Positions 55,659 through 64,000 of a stretch of 64,000 bases of DNA are shown piece after piece. Origin of the DNA: Rhizobium esperanzae (GTDB lineage: Bacteria > Pseudomonadota > Alphaproteobacteria > Rhizobiales > Rhizobiaceae); assembly GCF_014197615.1 (NCBI RefSeq), contig NZ_JACIFY010000023.1:38429-102428 (forward strand), read 5' to 3'. The notes beneath the pieces were generated by a model. It saw only the letters and a program-made list of their open reading frames with translations. It had not been told where the DNA came from and did not search any database. A program made the translations under genes and the position numbers. How positions within the stretch are numbered: position 1 is the first letter of the stretch; the number at the start of each line of letters is the position of its first letter.

Positions 55659-56738
55659 GTGGCGAAGCTTCCCGTTGAAAAGATGCGCGAGCTGGAACGC
55701 CGTTTCGGCGAGATCGAAGCGCGCATGTCGGCCGGCCCCGCCGCCGACGTCTATGTGAAGCTGGCATCCGAATATTCCGAGCTGCAGCCTGTCGTCACCA
55801 AGATCCGCGCCTATGAGAAGGCGGTCGCCGAGCTTGGCGATCTTGAAACGCTGCTCGAAGACAAGTCGGTCGATCGCGAGATGCGCGATCTCGCCGAACT
55901 CGAACTTCCCGAGGTGAAGGAGCAGATCGAGGCGCTGGAGCAGGAGATGCAGATCCTGCTTCTGCCGAAGGACGCGGCAGACGAAAAGAGCGCGATCCTC
56001 GAAATCCGCGCCGGCACGGGCGGATCGGAAGCCGCGCTTTTTGCCGGCGATCTTTTTCGCATGTACGAGCGGTTTGCCTCCGAAAAGAGCTGGAAGGTGG
56101 AGGTGCTCTCGGCGAGCGAGGGCGAAGCCGGCGGCTACAAGGAAATCATCGCGACGATCACCGGCAGGGGCGTTTTCGCCAAGCTGAAATTCGAATCCGG
56201 CGTGCACCGCGTGCAGCGTGTGCCGGAAACCGAGGCGGGCGGGCGCATCCATACGTCGGCCGCAACGGTGGCGGTGCTGCCGGAGGCCGAGGAGATCGAC
56301 ATCGAGATCCGGCCGGAGGATATCCGCATCGACACGATGCGCTCTTCGGGCGCGGGCGGCCAGCACGTCAATACGACGGATTCGGCGGTGCGCATCACCC
56401 ACCTGCCGAGCGGCATCGTCGTCACCAGTTCGGAAAAATCGCAGCATCAGAACCGTGCCAAGGCGATGCAGGTGCTGCGCTCCAGGCTCTATGATGCCGA
56501 GCGGCAGCGGGCCGACAGCGAGCGCTCTGCCGACCGCAAGAGCCAGGTCGGCTCCGGCGACCGCTCGGAACGTATCCGCACCTATAATTTCCCGCAGGGG
56601 CGGGTGACGGACCACCGTATCAATCTGACGCTCTACAAGCTCGATCGGATGATGGAAGGTGAAATCGAGGAGGTCGTCGATGCGCTGATGGCCGATTACC
56701 AGGCCAGCCAGCTGGCACAGCTCGGCGAGCAGCAATGA
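55659..56738 (+). CDS. prfA: Peptide chain release factor 1
   Basis: 359 residues starting at a GTG (MAKLPVEKMRELERR) with GGAG nearby. The catalytic GGQ is at 233-235 (SSGAGGQHVN); the stop-codon recognition region lies before it. It terminates at UAA and UAG. Its stop overlaps the prmC start in an ATGA junction; PrmC methylates its GGQ glutamine. Confidence 0.95.
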   Translation: MAKLPVEKMRELERRFGEIEARMSAGPAADVYVKLASEYSELQPVVTKIRAYEKAVAELGDLETLLEDKSVDREMRDLAELELPEVKEQIEALEQEMQILLLPKDAADEKSAILEIRAGTGGSEAALFAGDLFRMYERFASEKSWKVEVLSASEGEAGGYKEIIATITGRGVFAKLKFESGVHRVQRVPETEAGGRIHTSAATVAVLPEAEEIDIEIRPEDIRIDTMRSSGAGGQHVNTTDSAVRITHLPSGIVVTSSEKSQHQNRAKAMQVLRSRLYDAERQRADSERSADRKSQVGSGDRSERIRTYNFPQGRVTDHRINLTLYKLDRMMEGEIEEVVDALMADYQASQLAQLGEQQ

Positions 56739-57595
56739 GCTCGACGGTCGCCGACGCGCTTGCCGAGGCGCGCCGCCGCTTCACCGAAGCAGGCATCGTC
56801 GATCCGGCGACCGATGCGCGGCTGCTTGTCGCAGGTCTTTTGAAGCTGTCGTCGACCGAGCTGTTGACGCGATCGGGCGCGCGGCTTTCTCCCGAGCAGG
56901 CCGAGGTGATTTTCAAGGCGGTGGAACGGCGCCTCGGCCACGAGCCGGTGCATCGCATTCTCGGCGAGCGGGAATTCTATGGGCTGCCGTTACGGCTCTC
57001 GACGGAAACGCTGGAGCCGCGGCCGGATACGGAAATCCTGGTCGATACGGTGCTTGCCTGTCTCAGGGACCTTGCAAAGGGGCAAGACGATCTCCATATC
57101 CTTGACATGGGAACCGGGACCGGGGCGATATGCCTTGCGCTTTTGAGCGAGTGTCCCGAGGCATCAGGTGTCGGCAGCGACATATCGGCGGATGCACTTC
57201 AGACGGCAAGATCGAACGCGGAAAGAAACGGACTACAGGATCGTTTTGAGGCCATACAATCGAGATGGTTCGAGAGCATCCAGGGTTCCTTTCACGTGAT
57301 TGTCTCAAATCCGCCCTATATTGCTTCCAATGTCATTCACGATCTCGCTCCCGAAGTGACGAAATTTGATCCGGTTGCAGCGCTGGATGGCGGCCCGGAT
57401 GGGCTTGACGCTTACAAAGCCATAGCCAAGGATGCGGCAAGGTTCATGCGGCCCGACGGGGTCGTCGGACTGGAAATCGGCTACGATCAGCGAAACGATG
57501 TGACGGCGATCTTCGAAGCGAAAGGCTTCAAGTGCCTCAAATCCGTAAAAGATTATGGTCAGAACGACAGGGTGCTCGTTTTCGCGCTCGCGTGA
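56735..57595 (+). CDS. prmC: Release-factor glutamine methyltransferase
   Basis: 286 residues. The helical N-terminal domain is followed by SAM motif I DMGTGTGAICLAL and the substrate motif NPPY at 192-195. It methylates the GGQ glutamine of RF1 and RF2. The start overlaps the prfA stop by 4 bp. After about residue 110 the codon use looks less GC-biased than upstream (e.g. ATACAATCGAGATGG), an oddity within one gene. Confidence 0.93.
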   Translation: MSSTVADALAEARRRFTEAGIVDPATDARLLVAGLLKLSSTELLTRSGARLSPEQAEVIFKAVERRLGHEPVHRILGEREFYGLPLRLSTETLEPRPDTEILVDTVLACLRDLAKGQDDLHILDMGTGTGAICLALLSECPEASGVGSDISADALQTARSNAERNGLQDRFEAIQSRWFESIQGSFHVIVSNPPYIASNVIHDLAPEVTKFDPVAALDGGPDGLDAYKAIAKDAARFMRPDGVVGLEIGYDQRNDVTAIFEAKGFKCLKSVKDYGQNDRVLVFALA

Positions 57596-57936
57596 CAGGC
57601 GATAATTGCTGCATTGAACAGGACATTATTGTTATTGCGAAGAAAAGGCTTGGATTTCCCAGGGAAGCAATATAGGTTGCGGACACGTGTTGGGCAGATA
57701 GGAATGAACGAGATTCGTTCGGTACTTGGTTTGCCTCGGGGGTCCGCTCTTTTAAACGAGAGTTTCAACGGTTGAACACGACCCAATGCGTGAATCAGTC
57801 AATCTGACTTGAAACCAAGCGGCAGGTCGGCGCAAAGGCGCAGTATGCTCGCGGCACAAAGGTCCTGACCCGCTTTTCGGTCATGGCGGTTGGTGCCATG
57901 TATCCATCACAAACAGAGAATTCAGGTGAACGATCT
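57596..57936. other. Gene-free interval between prmC and the DUF4167 gene
   Basis: About 340 bp. No tRNA, conserved hairpin, repeat or convincing reading frame was recognised. It is AT-richer than the flanks and presumably contains the promoter and leader of the DUF4167 gene. Confidence 0.5.
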
Positions 57937-58671
57937 ATGAGGCCAGGACAGCAGAACAAGCGCGGTCGAGGGCGTGGCAACAATAATAACAACGGCGGCG
58001 GCGGCGGAAATAACAATAACAACAATTTCAACCGCAAGGGCGGCAACCCGCTGACCCGAACCTATGACAGCTCCGGCCCCGATGTGAAGATTCGCGGCAC
58101 TGCCCAGCATATCGCCGAAAAATACGCGCAGCTCGCCCGCGACGCTCAAAGCTCCGGCGACCGCGTGATTGCGGAGAATTATCTCCAGCACGCCGAACAC
58201 TACAATCGCATCATTGCCAGCGCCCAGGCGCAGATGCAGGAACGTTTCCAGCGCGACGATCGCGGCGAATACAATGACGCCGCAGACCGCGACGGCGACG
58301 AGATCGATAACAACGACAATGACGCTGATGATGTCGTCGTCGTCCAGCCGCCGCAGAACAGGCAGCATCAGCCGCGGCCGCGACCTGAGTCGCAGCCCCA
58401 GCCTCAGCCGGCTCCTGCCCCGGCGCCGGTGGCGCCCCAGGCCGAGGTTATCGACGGAACCGGCCCGCAGCCGGAGATCGAAGGCATTCCGGCCGAAGTT
58501 GCCATGGACGAGGAAGGTTCCGGCGGTCAGCCGCGCGAACGCCAGCCTCGCCGCCGCAGCACCGGCAGCCGTCCCCGTCGCCCGCGTCGCGGTGCGGAAG
58601 GGGAAGCCGCCGGCGAAGGCGAGGGTGCTTCTGCTGAAGCGCCCGTGCTGGCGGACGCAGCGTCGGAATGA
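57937..58671 (+). CDS. DUF4167 domain-containing, Asn/Gly-rich protein
   Basis: About 244 residues. The N-terminus is low-complexity (RGRGNNNNNGGGGG and further Asn runs); residues about 40-100 form the DUF4167 domain (GTAQHIAEKYAQLARDAQSSGDRVIAENYLQHAEHY); the remainder is acidic, then Pro/Gln- and Arg-rich. The R/G-rich ends suggest RNA association, but that is inference. An AGGTGA lies before the ATG at 57937; an ATG 18 codons upstream is unlikely. Confidence 0.8.
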   Translation: MRPGQQNKRGRGRGNNNNNGGGGGNNNNNNFNRKGGNPLTRTYDSSGPDVKIRGTAQHIAEKYAQLARDAQSSGDRVIAENYLQHAEHYNRIIASAQAQMQERFQRDDRGEYNDAADRDGDEIDNNDNDADDVVVVQPPQNRQHQPRPRPESQPQPQPAPAPAPVAPQAEVIDGTGPQPEIEGIPAEVAMDEEGSGGQPRERQPRRRSTGSRPRRPRRGAEGEAAGEGEGASAEAPVLADAASE

Positions 58672-58730
58672 GGATCCGGCGTCTCCTTCCGCGGAGGCGC
58701 GAGGTTCATGCCATCTGTTAGAATTGCAAC

Positions 58731-58761
58731 GAAAATCCCCGGCCTCGCGCCGGGGATTTTC
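58731..58761 (+). terminator. Rho-independent terminator after the DUF4167 gene
   Basis: 13-bp perfect stem (58731-58743 with 58749-58761), loop CTCGC, followed by ATTTTG. It is about 60 bp past the stop codon and would separate this gene from clpB. Confidence 0.8.
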
Positions 58762-58921
58762 ATTTTGTCGGCTCTTTAAACTCGCAGAACAGGCTACCAT
58801 ATTCTCCACGACTGCTTCGCCCAAATTCCAGACGGGCCAAGCGCGGCCTGCCTTTTCAGGGGGTCGATCTCAATCATCGGTCTGTGCCTAGAAAAGGGCA
58901 GAGCGATCCAGGAGGTAGAAT

Positions 58922-61522
<2,601 letters not shown>

Positions 61523-61544
61523 ACCGGTTTGCCGGATGCATGGG

Positions 61545-61570
61545 AAATGGCGGCTTCGGCCGCCATTTTT
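61545..61570 (+). terminator. Rho-independent terminator of clpB
   Basis: AAATGGCGGC (61545-61554), TTCG loop, GCCGCCATTT (61559-61568), then TT. The UUCG tetraloop makes it stable. It is 22 bp past the stop and is followed by the convergent M23 peptidase gene. Confidence 0.82.
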
Positions 61571-61611
61571 CGTTGGCGGGCGAGATCAAGACGAGGAACA
61601 TCGGCTCGAGA

Positions 61612-63552
61612 CTACTTGCTCGCTACCTGATCCGACGCCTGGTTGTTCAGCAGCGTATCGATGCGCTTGCGCTCATCCTCGAATTTCGCCAGTGCTTCGC
61701 CCTGCAGCGACTTGCCGCCCGGCAGGCGGATGCGCAGGGGATCGACCTTGGTGCCGTTGACGATCAGCTCGTAGTGCAAATGCGGTCCGGTGGACTCGCC
61801 CGTCGTGCCGACCCAGCCGATCACCTGACCCTGGCGGATCTTGGCGCCGGGGATGACGCCCTTGGCGATGGCGCTCTGGTGATTGTAGGAGGATTCATAG
61901 CCGTTGGCATGACGGATGATCGTCTGATTGCCGTAGCCGCCGGAATCCCAGCCGGCTTTTTCGACCGTGCCGTTGCCGGCGGCAATGATGGCGGTGCCGC
62001 GGGGGGCCGCCCAATCGACGCCGGTGTGCATGCGGGCAAAACCGAGTATCGGGTGGCGGCGCATGCCGAAACCCGATTTGAAGATGCCGTTCGGAACCGG
62101 ATTGCGCAGCAGGAACTGGCGGATGCTCTTGCCGTTCTCGTCGAAATAATCGACCGTGCCGTCGTCTGGATCCTGGAAGCGGTAGAAACGCGTCTGCGTA
62201 TCGCCGAAACGGGCGTTGACGTAGAGCAGCTCGGAATCCTCGGTCGCCTGGCCGGCGCTGTCGGCGACGGAGAAGAAGGCCTCGAGACTGTCGGTCGGCC
62301 GCAGCTGCGCCTGGAAATCGACATTGCTGGCAAGCAGCTTGATGATCAGCGCCGTCATATCCTTGGTCATGCCGTAGGAAAGGGCTGCGCGGTAAATGCC
62401 GTCATAGACGCGCGGCAGGTTCTGGCCGGGTGGCGGCGCGAAGGAATTGTCATCGAAGGCGGTGGCGATGGCGTCCAGCATTGGCGGCTCGCTTCCGGGC
62501 ACATATCGGCCCTTGTCGTCGACGGCCACGGTGACGAGATGGCGCGTGCCGCGATAGACGCTGGCGCGGATGATCTTTGCCTGTTCGCCCTTCTGAATGA
62601 TGCCGATGCGCAGCACGTCGCCCTTATCGAGATCGGTGGAACCCAGTTGCTGCGAGATAAAACCGGCAATGCCATCGGCATATTGCTGCGGATAGCCCGA
62701 ATCCGTCAGCGCCTTGGCGATCGGCGTGTCGACGCGCACCGGCAGGATGTCGTCGGCGAACTCCTCGGTCTGCGGCGTGATCGATTCCGAGGCGGAGACC
62801 GTCATGTTCTGCTCGAGCACCCGAGCCGACAGGCCGGCGGTGAGATCGACATCGGCATCCTCAGCCGAAAAACGGCGCGGATCGACGTAATAGAGGGCTG
62901 CAAGCTGCGTGTTGCCGTCTGTCAGCACCGAGCCGTTGGAACGCACATTCTCTTCGACCTCCTCCAGCGACAGGCCGGACGCCATCTTCATGCTGGACTT
63001 GCCTGTGGGGAAGGGGATAGTCTTCAGGCTGACTTCGGATTCGACATCGGAACCGTAAATCGCGCCGGTGCGGCTTTGCGGGGCGGGCTGCGGCTCGTCG
63101 GCGGAAAAGATCGCCAGGGGATCGAAGTCGGGATAATCCTCGGTCGCCACATGATTGGCGGCCAGCGTCATCTTCACATGCGCGAAGGGCTGGCGGCGCA
63201 CGACTTCCTTCTCGCCGTCGTGGACGACGGTCGAAACTTCCATGATGGCCCGGTCAGACGGTTTTGCGGCGATGGCAGGTGCAATCAGCCTTCCGCCGCG
63301 CACCACTGCCGTATCCTCGTGTGCGTCTGCCGCTGCACTTGCATAGGCTTCGGCGGGGATCGCCAGCTGCTGGCGGCCGTCAAGCGCGGCAAAAAGGGCG
63401 ACGCCCATCAGGACGGAGGAGGTAATGCCGGTGAGGAACGTGCCCGAGAGCCAGCGCAGGGAAACCTCGCGCCGATCGGGCGCGCGCCTGCCATCGGCCA
63501 GAAGCGGAGGCTCGTTGCCCAACGAGCGGATCATCATTTTCTCCGTCATCAT
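61612..63552 (-). CDS. M23-family peptidoglycan metallopeptidase
   Basis: About 646 residues with one N-terminal membrane segment (FLTGITSSVLMGVALFAAL) and a long extracytoplasmic region ending in a LytM/M23 domain: zinc ligands in HTGVDWAAPRG and HLHYELIVNG. It should cleave peptidoglycan cross-links or act as a LytM activator. Several ATGs cluster at the start (63552, 63537, 63534); 63537 has GGAG at a suitable distance and may be the true one. It faces clpB. Confidence 0.85.
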   Translation of the reverse strand: MMTEKMMIRSLGNEPPLLADGRRAPDRREVSLRWLSGTFLTGITSSVLMGVALFAALDGRQQLAIPAEAYASAAADAHEDTAVVRGGRLIAPAIAAKPSDRAIMEVSTVVHDGEKEVVRRQPFAHVKMTLAANHVATEDYPDFDPLAIFSADEPQPAPQSRTGAIYGSDVESEVSLKTIPFPTGKSSMKMASGLSLEEVEENVRSNGSVLTDGNTQLAALYYVDPRRFSAEDADVDLTAGLSARVLEQNMTVSASESITPQTEEFADDILPVRVDTPIAKALTDSGYPQQYADGIAGFISQQLGSTDLDKGDVLRIGIIQKGEQAKIIRASVYRGTRHLVTVAVDDKGRYVPGSEPPMLDAIATAFDDNSFAPPPGQNLPRVYDGIYRAALSYGMTKDMTALIIKLLASNVDFQAQLRPTDSLEAFFSVADSAGQATEDSELLYVNARFGDTQTRFYRFQDPDDGTVDYFDENGKSIRQFLLRNPVPNGIFKSGFGMRRHPILGFARMHTGVDWAAPRGTAIIAAGNGTVEKAGWDSGGYGNQTIIRHANGYESSYNHQSAIAKGVIPGAKIRQGQVIGWVGTTGESTGPHLHYELIVNGTKVDPLRIRLPGGKSLQGEALAKFEDERKRIDTLLNNQASDQVASK

Positions 63553-63907
63553 GGCAGTCGGGTCCGCGTCCTTACATCAGGCGTCTCTGGAAGCATTTCT
63601 CGGCCATCCTGGCTGGGGCAAAAGATGTGCATATTTTGGGCATGGAAGTCAAATCGCTCAGGGATAGGCAGATTGCCTGCTTTTGCCTGTGTGAATCATG
63701 CGTCTCTTAAGACCAGCAGATTGTGATGATGTCGGGGCGCGGCGACATGAAAGAGCGTTCTTTCCACGAAAAGTCGAAAGAGGTTCATTTTCCCGGCTGT
63801 CTCAAGCCGGTCGGAATCCGGGAAACGACCCCATTTCGGCGCTGCGGGAAAATTCCATTGTGAAAACAATTGGATAAAAGAAATCTCATTTTTTTCGAAA
63901 AGGGCTG
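63553..63907. other. Gene-free interval upstream of the M23 gene
   Basis: About 355 bp with no convincing frame. It becomes A/T-rich from about 63855 to 63900 (runs of A and T), which could be the UP element for the promoter that follows. Confidence 0.55.
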
Positions 63908-63937
63908 TTGACTTGGAAAAGGGGTTAGTTCTATAAG
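63908..63937 (+). promoter_or_regulatory. Strong sigma70-type promoter, possible rRNA operon leader
   Basis: -35 TTGACT (63908-63913), an 18-bp spacer, -10 TATAAG (63932-63937), preceded by an A/T-rich tract. The transcript would begin about 63944, so the 57 bases to the window edge would be an untranslated leader. The arrangement resembles rhizobial rrn promoters. No rRNA sequence is visible within the window, so this is a reasoned guess. Confidence 0.6.
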
Positions 63938-64000
63938 CCCACTCACTGAACGAGGGCGGCGGCGCTGCTGGCGACGAAGTCTTTCGTTCTCAAGAAACTC

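Overview
The window is a stretch of chromosome from a Rhizobiaceae alphaproteobacterium, most likely a Rhizobium of the leguminosarum/etli group. The grounds are high-GC coding sequence, several copies of a two-module palindromic intergenic repeat matching the Rhizobium intergenic mosaic element (RIME) pattern, and rhizobial gene neighbourhoods: ftsEX, hpt-cpdR, argH-lptM-lysA, etfBA-hbd, lysC-ptsP-prfA-prmC. No replication origin, plasmid or phage genes were seen. Nearly all of it is core housekeeping sequence.

Layout. 1-7.5 kb: the 3' end of a prephenate/arogenate dehydrogenase gene, a DUF2125 protein, a ChaC-like gamma-glutamylcyclotransferase, a PlsC acyltransferase, a YdcF protein, ftsX-ftsE, hypoxanthine phosphoribosyltransferase and a CpdR-type receiver. 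7.5-14.3 kb: a minus-strand run argH, lptM-like lipoprotein, lysA and a large TIGR02302/DUF4175 membrane protein, with a TlpA thioredoxin divergent from argH. 14.4-19.3 kb: beta-oxidation electron transfer (etfB, etfA, 3-hydroxyacyl-CoA dehydrogenase), a rhomboid protease and a cobalamin adenosyltransferase. 19.3-27.4 kb: SDR, YihY, GluQ-RS, AlkA, HNH nuclease, DsbB, a YqaA/DedA-like protein, a CPA2 antiporter with a cyclic-nucleotide-binding tail, and a small secreted protein.

27.4-31.1 kb is the one clearly accessory segment: an AT-richer minus-strand gene encoding a SIR2-NACHT (STAND NTPase) protein of the type known in anti-phage defence. It is split by an apparent one-base deletion in its SIR2 domain. 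It lies between two 221-bp direct repeats, one being the 3' part of an intact small secreted-protein gene and the other a 5'-truncated copy. This is the best candidate in the window for an under-described system.

31.2-39.6 kb: an unidentified small gene, tRNA-Leu(CAA), an MFS transporter divergent from a TetR regulator with two operator-like palindromes between them, an aldo/keto reductase, an acyl-CoA synthetase, and a GNAT/flippase pair that looks like a surface-polysaccharide module. 39.7-51.8 kb: secA, a parvulin isomerase, argJ-GNAT-mutT, an Flp-type pilin, a SAM methyltransferase, comF, grxC, a nitrilase-family amidase, DUF1178, DUF3291 and ubiG. 52-63.6 kb: lysC, ptsP (EI-Ntr), prfA, prmC, a DUF4167 protein, clpB and an M23 peptidase. 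The window closes with a strong sigma70-type promoter behind an A/T-rich tract, which resembles the start of an rRNA operon leader.
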